In this document: piece by piece, positions 1 through 11,805 of the stretch
How positions within the stretch are numbered: the first letter of the stretch is position 1
How the letters are laid out: the number at the start of each line of letters is the position of its first letter
From: Neckera pumila
Taxonomy: Eukaryota; Streptophyta; Bryopsida; Hypnales; Neckeraceae
Length of the DNA stretch: 64,000 bases
Assembly (NCBI GenBank): GCA_963969595.1
Contig: OZ018409.1
Span: 1,614,501 to 1,678,500 of the forward strand
Direction of reading: 5' to 3'
Position numbers and translations under genes: made by a program
The notes under the pieces: model-generated
The model's database searches: none
The model's input: only the letters and a program-made list of their open reading frames with translations
What the model was told of the DNA's origin: nothing

Positions 1-379
1 AGAAGTTATTTTTTTCAAGAAGATGCTTGAAGTGCCCGAAAATCAAGAATGCTCATAACTTTCTCATAAAAATCCAAATGAAATGAATCAAAGCTTTCCA
101 AATAGACAAAAATATAATCTATGAGGAAAAAAATATAAAAAATAAAAATAAATTTTTTTGTCCATTTTGTTTTGCTGCCCACCGTCCCCTGTTTTGAGCT
201 TATTTGGTCATAACTTTTTCTTGGGCACCAATTGTGGAAAAATTTATATTCCCACAAAGCTTATCAATTTTTCTATCTTCAAAAAAAGTTTCAAAAAATC
301 ACAACAAAATTTCAGCCCGTAGGTATTTGCTCGAAAACGCATTTGTCCCCTGAACCGACAACGGTCCTTTAGGGGTTAA
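1..379 (+). repeat. Family A element, right-hand part, cut by window start
   Basis: The sequence matches the right two thirds of the full copies at 11806-12955 and 44563-45415: a stretch about calling to bases 50-110, a poly-A/T block, then a conserved tail. It ends in CCTTTAGGGGTTAA, the family A terminus with its TTAA. The left end lies outside the window. The frame on the minus strand here is repeat sequence, not a gene. Confidence 0.8.
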
Positions 380-469
380 GAAATGATATGGCATGACGAG
401 ATGGAAGCAAAATAATGCTCTTGAAAAGGAGGTGTTCTAGAAAAGGTTTTTTTTATTAATCTTTTACTT

Positions 470-866
470 ATGAATTTGGGGTCCTCCGCCACTGTCACAA
501 CAGAAATTGCTACACGGAAATAGGGCAAAAAATAAATTTTCAGCCCCCCAAAACACTATTTCAAGATCCTTTGGAGGGCTCCGGAGGCCTAACATTTTCT
601 TTTATGCTTGCTAGAGTAGTCAGATTTTGCAATTTTTTTGTTTTTTGTTTTATTTAATAATTTTTTAAAATATTATTATGTTTATTATTATTATTAATTT
701 TTTTTTTTTTTTTTTTTTAAACCTAGGTTCCTACACCATTATCACAGCAGTTTCAGCTGTATAGAAATAGGAGAAAAAATAATTTTTCAAACCCAATAAA
801 CAAAATTTCAGGGTACTAAAGGGGTCCGTGGAATGGCCCTCCGGAAGGCTGATTTTTTCTCTAATG
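470..866. repeat. Family D element(s), composite, right end intact
   Basis: Two tandem or nested cores share the block around CGCCACTGTCACAACAG and GGAAATAGG, at 487-600 and 730-866. The right end reads GGCCCTCCGGAAGG followed by TTTTTTCTCTAATG, matching the terminus at 15448. The left CATTAGA end is not recognisable, and an A/T-rich stretch separates the cores. Confidence 0.55.
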
Positions 867-2445
867 TTATGTCTACCTTGCAAATGAAACTCAAATAGTG
901 CCCCAAAAACACAAACAAAAGTTACAAAACAAACTGGTGAGCGTACGTAGAAAGTACCGGCACAGATCGGACACCTTACGAAACTCCATATTATCACATA
1001 ATGTGACATCATACTGGGTGTGGATTGGGTGTGAATTTCAGGCATTGAATTCGAATCGACCTGTTTGGCATTGCCCGGAAGATGCTGGAAATCACGAAAC
1101 AATTGATTGTCTTTTCCGACAGTCTTTTCCGACAGAATGCACCATTTTTCTACCTTTCATATTTCTGGCTCGATCTGTCAGCAGATCAGACTTTAAAACG
1201 GGCACGCACGGATCACATTCCTGAACTGTCGCCTTCCGTATCGACTGCAGACATTCTAACAAAAGAAACATGTGGTACGTTTGTGTTGAAGTAGGGCAGA
1301 GTACTAACTAAGAATTAAGCAGGTGCCGTGACTGGCTGATGAAGGGACATTTGATTTGTACGTCCTAACAGCTAGTGTGCAGCGTGTGTTTTTGGTATGA
1401 TTTTCTTTGCCATTTGGCTACAGAGATAAGAGGAAGGCAATATTTTTGTTAAGAAAAAACATTTTGTTTTCTTAAAAGATAACCAGATTCGTGCCGTGTT
1501 TTGAAACCAATAGTCTAATTTGACCTAGGTACGTGTCATCTTAGGTTTCATGTAGAAATACGACACGAAGTATCACCAAATATGACATGAGTATTGAAAA
1601 TAAAACTGGCTACTTCTCGAAAATGGAAAAGAAAATCATTGTTTGTGACACTGCTTTACGAAGTCATTATTTTAAATTTGTTTGGATTCCTGCCTAAATG
1701 TACAGGGCAGAGCTTATGAGCCTACAACAGGGTCACTTTTGGATAAACCTTAAATCAACACTTTAAAATTCATAGTTTATTCATATGGTATCCAGAATAC
1801 ATGCTGTGGTGCTCGGGAATTGTCTTTCAAAGGACAGGAAGGCCCAATTGAAATTACAACAATCTAATACTACAGAGTAAAGAACATGAACTGCGCGTTT
1901 ACTTAAAAGCAATCAGGTGAAAATATTCTCTTACGTAAAGATTCCTCAAACTACATTTCATCACTGAAGAATGAAAGATCATGTGAATCCCTTGTCGTAG
2001 TCTCGATCGGTTATGAACCATCTAAACGACAAAACCACTATATACACTCGCTAACTAAGCTGCTAGATGAAGCTCTGATCGATTGTGTCGATGCTTTCTT
2101 TCTCAGTGCTCTCCAATAAACAGACTTCAAGCTAGTACGTACTCTAACACATTGGCATAGTTGGTTAAACACCCCAACAGAGAAACAATTCCAACCCGTT
2201 TTATGAGGTGACTTGAATTTCGAATCTGTTAATTCATCGCAGGGTCCCCTACGAACAGAGACCTCAACAGACTCTTCGTCCAACTCTCCAAGATGCTCAG
2301 TCTCAAAAATTTTAAAATTTTAGAAAACTATACAGTCAAGCTAGATCGGTGATACTAGAATCTAATTAATTAGAAATACTTAAAACTCCGTGCGAATTTG
2401 TAGGTCAGGTAAGTCTCAGCTAGCCATGACGTCGACCAGAGCAGT
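867..2445. other. Intergenic, no gene recognised
   Basis: Base composition is more balanced than in the repeats, so this may be the 3' flank of the gene at 2446-2859. Several frames of 60-110 codons occur on both strands, but none resembles a family I know and none has convincing splice structure. Confidence 0.4.
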
Positions 2446-2859
2446 CTAGAAGATCCACAACCTCCAGAATAAGTAAGGCCTCCTTCTGGTTGGCTCACAA
2501 GCGGCGGGCGACGGGACAGTACTTGCACGAAGAGTTGGCCTCACCCTTGGTTCCATGTCGACTTCAAATTCGCCGTCCACTTCTCGAATGATGATCTTCT
2601 TATTGTCAACACACTCGTCCGAGTTCACAATGACAGACATGCCTGCAGCATCTCCTCCCAAAGAGAATTCCCGATATGTGTCGCTGTAGTCCATATGGAC
2701 AGTGTAGCTTTGGTTCATCGCCACCGTCGTCAATTTGATGGAATACCGGCAGTTGCCGACCTTGATGTCCATGTCCCTTGTTGTGCGATTGATGATCTCC
2801 GTGGAGCCCATGTTGAGATCGTGGTGTATGCTCTCAATGTGGAATCCGCAGTTCCTCAT
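2446..2859 (-). CDS. Small plant-type uncharacterised protein (beta-rich single domain)
   Basis: Function unknown. Starting at the ATG at 2859 the frame gives 137 residues; a second ATG at 2811 (MGSTEI...) gives 121 and is equally plausible. The core runs: polar N-terminus with INRTTRDMDIKVGN, a YSIKLTTV strand, SYTVHMDYSDTYREF, VIVNSDECVD, then IIIREVDGEFEVDMEPR and a basic tail. The order 'short strand, YREF, V-SD-C, EVDG-F' recalls a family of small land-plant proteins of unknown function common in mosses (possibly the one labelled DUF7748, from memory, not checked). A polypyrimidine tract and AG at 2889-2888 sit just upstream, so a 5' UTR intron is likely. The C-terminal tail after residue about 105 (RRRPYLFWRLWIF) looks less constrained. 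GC content is clearly higher than in the flanking repeats. Confidence 0.6.
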   Translation of the reverse strand: MRNCGFHIESIHHDLNMGSTEIINRTTRDMDIKVGNCRYSIKLTTVAMNQSYTVHMDYSDTYREFSLGGDAAGMSVIVNSDECVDNKKIIIREVDGEFEVDMEPRVRPTLRASTVPSPAACEPTRRRPYLFWRLWIF

Positions 2860-3084
2860 CACGCTATCTTGAAGATGATGAAGACGCCTGAAAAGAATCA
2901 ACGGCCACATTCTTTAATGGCGAGTTTCACGGAGCCATAATCGGCACGCACATTCGAGTTCACAGAATTCTTTAAGTGTATGAAAAATGTACATCTGAGG
3001 TTCTAAATGGGCGACCGGAAACGTGCCAACTGCCAACGTCTTCCAATTTCAAAATGAATTTGTCGAAACTCGATAGGACAGACG

Positions 3085-3231
3085 GGAAATTTCGATAAAA
3101 TGGCACGCCGCTTTTCCATTCATTTCCTTCTTTAGCTCTAAAATCTAGAATTGGTATAGATTTCAGAACGCACTGTCTAAATGAAAAAGTGCCAAAGTTT
3201 GAGGAATACCGCCATTTTAACGAAATTTTGG
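3085..3231. repeat. Family C palindromic element
   Basis: Left end GGAAATTTCGATAAAATGGC and right end GGAATACCGCCATTTTAACG are imperfect inverted repeats. The centre holds the family motif ATTGGTATAGATTTCAGA. It lies upstream of the gene at 2446-2859. Confidence 0.7.
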
Positions 3232-4171
3232 TTTAGATTATCTAAAGAGTTGAGGAGAAGCTCAGACTGTAACCCAGGGACTGTGAGAACCGTTAAATCC
3301 CTAGCCAGATTTTACAACTTAGCTGTCAAAGTTGATCGATGAGACGTACACCCATGAATTCTGCGCTAATCAATCTGCATGAACTCTATACACGAACTGA
3401 ACTGTAGATGAGATCGAGTTATTACCAGCTGAACGTACCAGCAGAAAACTCCAGCAAATACTTCGAAAAATCCCCACCAAATGCACGTAGAATATAATCA
3501 AAATTCTAGAAACTTAATTGATCTGGCTTCGCCCTTGGATCCGAATTCGGCAGCTCGCACCGTTCTGCGACTATGAGCTACAGCTTCCTTTGTTCAAAAC
3601 TTGAGGCGATGAGCTAGCTTAACCGTCCCCTGCACACACGCTACTCTCTGGACGAATAATACTCCCCACGCACTCGCACTCTCCTCACTGCGGATGGTGA
3701 ACTCAATGGCACCACAATGCCTTTAGTAATGAACTGGCAAAGCAGTTCGTCGGCAAATGAGTTCGCAAAATTCATTTCAAAGGTTTCACATGGCGCGCAT
3801 TGCTCAGCTGCGTTGTCGGGTTTTGAAAATTCGCGTTGCCCCGGCATTGCCGACTTTCGATGTCTGGAAATTAAACGAATAAACGGAGATGAAAGGAGTT
3901 GCCAAGCCAGCTTAGCAACTAAGACCAGTCACAGATTCTGGCGGTAGTCGGCATGGACGAGTCGGATTAGAAGCAGCAACTTGTACGCTTTGTCGGAATG
4001 GGGACGCTGTCACGCATTCGGAATGCAGTTCAGTGCCTGCAAAAGCGCTGTTTCTGCGTCGTTGCCGGGCAGTTCAAGTCGGGAATTCTGGCGGACGCAG
4101 GAAATTACCTGGCAGTTGCAATAGCCACCAGCTAGTCTACAAGTGGAGTACAAACTACAAAGTAGACTCAG
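3232..4171. other. Intergenic, possible promoter or 5' exon region
   Basis: Moderately GC-rich and free of the large repeats between about 3530 and 4150. It may hold the promoter and a 5' UTR exon of the minus-strand gene at 2446-2859. No coding region is supported. Confidence 0.3.
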
Positions 4172-4278
4172 GGCCTCTTCACACTATGGCCATCCAAGTC
4201 GAGAGTCCGTCGTTTCCACCAATCATTATGCAGAGTCCCACGGCCTCTCAACTTGGACGGCCATAGTGTGAAGAGGTC
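4172..4278. mobile_element. 107-bp MITE with 5-bp duplication CTCAG
   Basis: Arms GGCCTCTTCACACTATGGCC and GGCCATAGTGTGAAGAGG are inverted copies that continue into CCAAGT/ACTTGG. The element is flanked by CTCAG at 4167-4171 and 4279-4283. It has no coding capacity. The duplication length does not by itself decide the superfamily. Confidence 0.75.
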
Positions 4279-4725
4279 CTCAGCCCCTTTGCAATAAAAT
4301 TTTGTTTCATTTGTTTTTAAAATAAAACAAAAAAATAAAAAATAGTAGACTCAGTGGTGTGAGAGGGAATTTTTTTCCCTCCCAATTCCAGGGATAAGAA
4401 GCTTAAAGTAGTCTGTTTTAAAAGCGCCCACCTTCTTCAAGTCGACCTTATAATCAAGTGTTAAATGGATGTCAAGTGGTTTTAAAATGGCTCTGTGATA
4501 GATAGTAAATGGACTGAGCATGGAGTGGAGGCACAATCAAGTAAGTGAGCTACTAGTTTATGCTTCTAATATGGATAGGTTTGATATATTCTGCGGTCCA
4601 TTTTGAGATTTAGGGGTAGATGTGCATTCACTTATTTATAAGAGCTGGTCAGCTGGCTAGCCAACTACCTTTTTATAAAAAAAAGGTAGAGTCTATAGAG
4701 TTGAATTGATAAAAATTAAATCCCT
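4279..4725. other. Intergenic, nothing recognised
   Basis: Mixed AT-rich sequence between the MITE and the next family A element. No gene or repeat motif recognised. Confidence 0.4.
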
Positions 4726-6361
4726 TTAACCCTTGGAGGCCCAAGTCATTTTCTGGCTCCGAAACCACTAAAAGCTGCCATTTCTGCTGCGATCACTCAA
4801 GAAATCAAAAAATATTTTATTTTTAGAATCAAACCATAGGACCTTGTACTTCACTTGTCTTTGATCATGTGGTAAAAATTTCATGAAGTTTGACCGTATG
4901 GATTGGAAGATATTAGCATTTGAAGTTGGAAAAAGAAGTTTTTTTGAACAGTGGTCTATAATTTCAAATGACTATGACAGCCATTGGTAGATTTTTTTTG
5001 CACTACACCATTGGGTTAAAAAAATTTATGATGAACATTTGAGTTGAGAGTCGGGGAAAAAAAATACAAAATGTCAAAACTTGATTTTCACAAATAAAAA
5101 AATTATTAAGTAGAAGTAAGTCCAAAATTGAATGAAACACTAAATCATTAATAGTTGTTAGGTGGTATTAAAACACCATAATCCCAACGGTGGGATTGTC
5201 CTTGCAAACAAGTTATTGAATGATTGGAATTGGAAGAGTCTAGACATTGGCCATGGGTCCGGAGCACTTTTGCCTCCCAAAATTCCTAGTTATTTCAATT
5301 CAAGCTATAAATTACCAATTTTTTTGCAATCCTTGTCATTTCTATCAATATACTTTTGGAAAATATTTGTTTTGCCATCACTATTCTAGATCATATTAGA
5401 ATTCCTTATTTAGTCGGTTATGGGTGGCTCTACTTTAACCCCTAAATGCCCGAGGCACCAAAATCTGGTGTTTACAAAACTTGGAAGTTAAATCAAATCT
5501 AACCAAATTGTTATTTTTAGTAATTTATATTTTTATAAAGTTCTTCTTGAAATCTAGTTTTAGCACCAAAAATTCGATCTTGAAAATAAATGATGGTGAT
5601 TTTTCTATTCAAACTTTTGTACAAGGGTACCCAGTGCAATGTTGACTTCCCATAGTGTTGAGAGCTTTTGGAAATGAGACTCAAATACACTAGATCTTGG
5701 AGAAAAAATCACATTCAAAATTCATTTAAAAAAATTGTGGAGTAGATTTTAAGAAGCCATAAAATGATCAAGGTTATACAAGTTAGGCCCTTTAACCTCA
5801 TATTTTTTTGGTCACCAAATTTTTAGACTTCATTTGTGTAAAGAAGATTGAAAGATTTTTGCAATTTTAGCACCCTCATGGTCAAACATTATAATCTTTC
5901 ACTCCATAAGTGCTATTGTTGTATTTTCTTTTCCTATGAGATCTCTAACATGTCTAGTTTGAATTTGTACGGTTACAATTTAAAAAAAATTGATACAACT
6001 TATTAAAATGTTGGCATTTTGTTCAATTTATAGCAATTTCCAAGAAGCCCAAAACAGGCCTTGGGCATTTAGGGGTTAAAGCTTCAAATTTAGAAAAAAA
6101 AAGAAATCTTTGAGAAGAAAAAATGAAAAAAAAATATAATTTTTTACAATTTTTTTTTTGCTTGGCAAGTTGCTTTTTGACTTTGGGTGGCATAACTTTT
6201 GTTTCCAGGCATTGATTGAAAAAACAATTATATTTTTAGAAAGCAAATGTGCTTTCCTATTTTCAAAATAAGTTTCAAAAAATCAGGACAAAATTTTAGA
6301 TCATACAAGCTTGCCAAATTTCCAAATGTCCTTGAGGGGACTTTGGGCCTTTAGGGGTTAA
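4726..6361 (+). mobile_element. Family A element with a second element inserted
   Basis: The left end TTAACCCTTGGAGGCCCA and right end GGGCCTTTAGGGGTTAA are inverted repeats, both with TTAA at the edge. Internal blocks match other copies, including the poly-A/T block before the GCTTGGCAAG region and the AAAATCAGGACAAAATTT stretch near the right end. Another terminus pair at 5435 and 6079 lies inside, so the outer copy is interrupted. No transposase-like frame. Confidence 0.75.
5435..6079 (+). mobile_element. Family A subfamily, 645 bp, nested copy
   Basis: The ends TTAACCCCTAAATGCCCGAG and CTTGGGCATTTAGGGGTTAA differ from the main family by ATGCCC for AGGCCC. The body is different from the long copies and closely matches 47511-47954. 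It is inserted in the copy at 4726-6361. Confidence 0.75.
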
Positions 6362-7301
6362 GGTTGACATTGGTCACATTAACAACCATCACTTGTTCTT
6401 TACTGCAAGTCAGCATGCTACTTCTTAAACTGCATGTGTGTGTATTTTGCCACACCTACAGTCAAAAATAGGTACCTACAACCGACATCTTCAAAAAATC
6501 AGGACTAAATTCAATATTACTCCAAAAATTATGAAACCACTTCTATTACGTGCTACTTCTTCTCATCTTTCTTTGAAAAATAAATGAAAATTCTTATTGT
6601 CCACGAAAGCCCATAAGAAAGGCAAACCAGCCCTTAAGTGGGTGCTTTTAGAGCATCCTACCTTACTATAAATTGAAAATCCCACTTGCCCTTATTTTTG
6701 GCCCCAATGTATTTTTAATTTTAATTTTTTAATTTTGGTAAACACTGACAATTATTTCAATGGCAAAAGATAAAATACAGAGTCACCAGCCCAGTGATGG
6801 GTCAAGGGACCCATGATTTTAATGTCCAACTTCTCTTCACCAACAATTGGGAGTCTTTGATTTGGCAATGATGAATTCAAAATTTCCAAATTTTATCATC
6901 CATTGTAAATGATTTGGTCCTACATTTTTTCCTAAGAAAAGTTTGTACAAAGTGTAAGTCCAAATTTTTGCCCTCCCAAACAAGGCCTGTAGGACTACTA
7001 AAATGAAGTTTGTCTCTCCCTCTACCCTATATTTTTTGGTGCCCTATATTTTTTGGTGTGTAGTCTTGAGTGAACAGATTCTTAATTCATGTTGTCTTGC
7101 ACAAGACCAAAGTTAGTTCTTCTTCTCATCTCAACTTTTGCTACAATGTGCTCAAACTAGCTTCAAATATCTGGCTAATTTTAACAAACTTCCACCTAAT
7201 ACATGTGATTAATACTGTGTTATATTGCATTCTTTATTAGCACATATAAAGTACATTTGCAATTGGTGTTAAGCTGGGTATTAAGTTGGTGTTAAGTTGT
7301 A
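6362..7301. other. AT-rich intergenic, nothing recognised
   Basis: No long frame, no inverted-repeat ends that I could pair, and no known motif. Confidence 0.4.
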
Positions 7302-8507
7302 TTAACCCCTAAAGAATTAGAGGCCCAAAATCGCTTCAAAATACTCATCTCCTAAGCAAGGTCAAAATCTTCATCAATAATTATTTTTCAACATTAGGAA
7401 AAATTTCAGGCCTCAAAAAGGCCGCAAGTTCTGAATCCCTCCGGTGCATGTAGAGAGGAAAAAAAAATATTTTATTATTTTTTATTATTATTTAATTTAG
7501 CATCTAATGTGGCACTACTGGTGCCACATCAGGTTTTACTATTTTTTTACTATTTTTTTACTATTTTTTTATTTTTTAATAATTAAAAAAAAATTATTTT
7601 AAAATTTTTTATTTTTTTATTTTTTCTGTATTTGCACCACGGGGGGGCCGAAAAATGAAAGCTTAACAACCTTTTGCAGGGTTCAGATTTTTCCTAATGC
7701 AAATCCAACCATAAGATCTTTTAGTTGACTTGTTCAAGTGCATTCATTTGTTCTAAAATTTTAGAGCAAATATCTCCACCAATTGCAAGTTCAATGTGCC
7801 TAAACTTCAAAATATAGGTTTTTTTAGCCCTTCCAAAAGGTGAAGTTTTGTCTTTTAATATTTTTAGGAAAAAAACACGTATGTCTTGTAACTTGTGCAT
7901 TTTAGTCAATATATTAAAAAATATGTTGAAAACATAAGAAAAAAACTTTAACTGAAAAACTTTCATATTCATTTACAAAAAATTGTGAAGCAAAAGTTAT
8001 CATCAAATGAAAGATAAAACAAAAAAAGCTAATAACTTTTGAGAACTGTTAATCCCAATGGTGAGAATGTTCTAGTAAACAATTGATATTTTTTCTTTTT
8101 CTTTTTCTTTGAAAATTTTCAAAGTTGAGAGCAATAGATGATTTTATATGTTTTTTCTACCTTCCGTGCCCACAAAATAAAACTCTTTGTAACTTTTACC
8201 TCATTATTCTGAATTTGAATGATTCAAATTATTTGAGTAGTTATCAATCTATACAATCTCTGAAAAAAGAAATTATATTTTTTAGGATATATTTTTTTTG
8301 CTGCCCGGTTTGACATTGAAATAAAAAAAAACTTCTAACTTTTGCAATATTTATCGGAATGACATGAAACAAAACTTTACACATAGATTATGATGAATAC
8401 CATCTATCCTAAAAATTTCATGCAAAAATTCCAAATCATGAAGTCAAAAGAGCATGCCTGAGTTGTCAAAAAGCCCAAAGTGGGCTCTTTGGTTCTTTAG
8501 GGATTAA
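7302..8507 (+). mobile_element. Family A element, diverged copy (1206 bp)
   Basis: The left end TTAACCCCTAAAGAATTAGA and right end TTGGTTCTTTAGGGATTAA are diverged family termini, with TTAA at both edges. The middle contains a homopolymeric A/T block (7455-7630) and a CCACGGGGGGGCC stretch. No coding. Confidence 0.65.
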
Positions 8508-8893
8508 TTCCTAAGAGAACCTAGATATGATGGAGAATGTAAATATGAAGATGGTTTGGCATAATGAATTATGATTTGAAAAGAATCTAAACATGAAATC
8601 TTTGTTTTTGCAAGTATTCTTCTCTTTCCATCTCTATATGAATTGATTCAAACCTTGTACAAAAATCACGAAGCATCAAATGACCATACTAGTATATCGC
8701 TAGAAAATAGACAAAAATCCATCATACTTACATGCACTTCATCCATTTCATGTAACTCCCATAACATGGTCTTGAAAACATTCACCTAATGAGTGTTGGG
8801 CCTTTATTAGGGGTGAAAAATAGTGTTCAAAAAATGTGAATCTAATCAAATGGTATACAACATGCATGCGGAAATGCATTCAAAATTGAAAAT
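8508..8893. other. AT-rich spacer, nothing recognised
   Basis: No gene or repeat recognised between the family A and family B elements. Confidence 0.4.
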
Positions 8894-9559
8894 GGGTGAT
8901 TGCAAGAAAGAGTGCTATGCTCAATCACACCTTTAAATCAACTAGAGTGTTTTTCAAGTACAATTTTGTAAATAATGGTCCATTTTATTTAAAATTCATA
9001 ATGAAGGTGGATAAGGCCATTTTAAACATACATCTAACTTTTGAAGTACTTTTTGAGATTAAGGTTGTTAGAAAATATTGAATTTTGAAAATATGTCACA
9101 ATTGTGGTTTTAGATGTTCCAAGAAACATTAAATATCCATTCTACAAAATTTGGAGCTAAAATTTGGAAGGAATGATCTTTTATTAGATTAGTAGCTATT
9201 AAATGAGGGATTTAAGAAAAAATTAATTCTATATTCAGTTGCATTATAATCCGCAAATTGAGATTCTTTTTGCAATTATATTAAAATATAGAAAAAGATG
9301 TTTTAGTGGATCTTTCGTATATGTTCATCTTTGTAGAATTAATACAAACATTACATTTTTGTTTAATTTTTGAATACTAATTCTCAATTTATGTCAAAAT
9401 TAGGGTACAATCTTCCTAATAGTTTACACATTGACCATATTTTATCTTATTTTATTTATTTTCTAAAGATTGATTTTTTAGTTTTAGAGTATTTCAAAGA
9501 GAATTGCTCAATCTGAAAGCAAATGCAACAAAGAATACAAGCATTTCTTGCAATCGCCC
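8894..9559. mobile_element. Family B element (666 bp)
   Basis: The ends GGGTGATTGCAAGAAAGA and CATTTCTTGCAATCGCCC are inverted repeats. Flanking 4-mers are AAAT and AGAT, so the duplication is imperfect here. The body resembles the copy at 10649-11381. Confidence 0.75.
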
Positions 9560-10363
9560 AGATGTATTTAGAAACGTCTTTAAATTATACTTTTTAGACA
9601 ATTTACCAGTAGTTGAGAGAATTGGTTGAGTAAATTACCTACACTAGAATTCAAGGTCTGATCCTTCAAGAACACCCCGAGAGTTTCTATAATGAGCAAT
9701 ATAAACGAATGAAAGGTCTCATCTGTCAATTTCATCCATCCACCCACCCCACCCTCTCTCTGGGTAAGCATTTTTATCCCTAGTTTGTTGCTGCGGGGCA
9801 CTCAGCCAAGCATATTTAATTGAGGGAAATTTCAACAAAGAAAACATTAAATCAATGATATGCAAGAAAAATTAAAAACTTAGAAATAAAATTATAAATT
9901 TTTTTAATAAAATTTGAAAATCAGACACCATGTGACTAGTCAAACCCCATCTAACTAGTCAAATCCCATCTAACTAGTCAAACGCCATCTAACTAGTCAA
10001 ACAAGGGCAAGGGTCCGACTAGGTAGATCCTCCTCCAATCAAACTCTAATCCCATTGTGTAGTGTGAAAGAGGTTGTAGATAGGATTTGAAAACTCTGAC
10101 TTAGAAATCATAATTGAAGCAAGAGTCAAATCAATCTATGCCATTGTCTTCATCCAAAGGATGAAGCCAATAAAATAAAATAGTGAAACAAGTTTTTTTC
10201 AATTTGAAAATATCTCCCAAAGGTCAAGAAATTAATAGAAATCATTAACACAACACCAAAATATCAACAAAATACTATATTGATTATCAAATAATGTCAA
10301 GAATTATGTGTCCAGAGGACTTTTGTAGCATTGAATGAACTCCAGAGGAACAACTATAGGGTG
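9560..10363. repeat. Spacer holding a short tandem repeat
   Basis: From 9928 to 10002 a 19-bp unit, ATCTAACTAGTCAAACCCC-like, repeats about four times with small changes. The rest of the interval shows no gene. Confidence 0.65.
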
Positions 10364-10646
10364 CATTAGAAGAGATTTGGAGCCTTTAGAGGGCCGTTTC
10401 AGGCCCGCTCCCCAATCTGGCCCGACCCTATGAACAACGGTACAAGCTGTCAGATTTTTATTTTTATTTTTTTTTCCAAATATCATTTTGAGCAATTTTA
10501 TTTATTTGTTTATTTATATATTTCAAAAATGACGTGGCACTGTCTATCTGTCTGGACCACATCAGCCAGTAGTTATCCTGCATTCCTGCAATCTGGAAAC
10601 GCATGAGAACTCACAGTCTTCCAAACGCCCTAAATCTTCCCTAATG
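10364..10646. mobile_element. Family D element
   Basis: The ends CATTAGAAGAGATTTGGAGC and CCTAAATCTTCCCTAATG are inverted repeats. The interior carries the family phrase ACGTGGCAC...CACATCAGCCA, shared with 35276-35574 and 37029-37242. It abuts the next family B element. Confidence 0.7.
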
Positions 10647-10648
10647 AA

Positions 10649-11381
10649 GTAGTGATTGCAAAAAATACTTGTACTATTTTATGTCACACGTTGCGTGCTG
10701 ATTAGTTTTTTGGCTATTACTTTTGCATTTTGACTCCAAATGACTCAAAATTCATAGACAAGGTATTGATGACTATTATATACCTTTTCTTATATTTTGA
10801 AATTTAAAAAAATATTTTTCCATTTAATAATAGCTCCCAATATTATGTCACACTTTCCAATTTGGAGATTTTTAGTACTATTTTGTACCCAAAAAACAAA
10901 TTTGGAGCTGAAATTTGGAAAAGATGTTCTTCTAGTAGACTTATAGCTATTGTCCAAAGCCATTTTAAAAATACTTAATTTTATATGGTGTAGAATTCTA
11001 CAAAAAAAGCTTCATTTAGCTTGCATTTTGAAACATTTAAACATATTTTTGGTGGTTTCTTTGGTGAATGATCATTTTCATAGAGTTGCTAGAATTGTCC
11101 AATTTTTATTTGATTTATTAAAATTCTTTTCCTATTTTCAATGAATCTAAACATCAAAGTATCTATTTTCTTGAGTTTTGGCACTTTTCTAATTTTCCTA
11201 CTTAGAGAATTTTCCTAGGCTTTTCCTCTGGTAGTTACCTTCATATTAAAGGTGTATACATTAGTCATATTTTTAAAATTATATAAACATTATTTTACTA
11301 ATTTTAAAGTATTCCAGAAAAAATCACAAGTGTTGTTGCAAAACGCAACAAAAATAGTACATGTGTTTCTTACAATCACCC
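10649..11381 (+). mobile_element. Family B element (about 733 bp)
   Basis: The left end is worn (AGTGATTGCAAAAAATACTT); the right end is TTTCTTACAATCACCC. The body includes ACTATTTTATGTCACAC and is the reverse orientation of the copy at 15687-16424. No coding frame. Confidence 0.7.
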
Positions 11382-11805
11382 TAAAATATAGGTGAGTGGT
11401 GACTAAAGTAGAACCACCTATTCCCAACTAGGGATCCATACCCAATTCATAGGGGGCAGTTATTTCCAACCAAGGCTAAAACAAGCTTCCAACTGAAGCT
11501 TGGAATGGTTTTTTTTTCCCTCTTTTTTAAGGTTGGAACTAATAAGGTCATGATACATGTTCCAAAGTAGTGAATAAGAAAGTAGGAAGTAGTGAGTAGG
11601 AAGGTAGTTCTTAAATGATCGGAATTGAATTAGTCTAAAGACATTGGCCATGTGTTTGGAGTACTTTTTGGCTTCCAAAATTCACTTAGTAATTTCAATT
11701 TTGGGAATAAAATTAGTGAAAAATTTGCAATCCCTACATTTCCTATCTTTCTACATAGGAAAAATTTGTATTACCTCATATTTCTCATGATTTGTCCCAT
11801 AATCA
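11382..11805. other. Spacer, nothing recognised
   Basis: No gene or paired terminal repeat was found. Confidence 0.4.

Noticed and set aside
7451..7640. Long A/T homopolymer runs as possible origin or matrix attachment site
   Set aside because: Runs of this kind occur in the same place in several family A copies, so they are part of the repeat.
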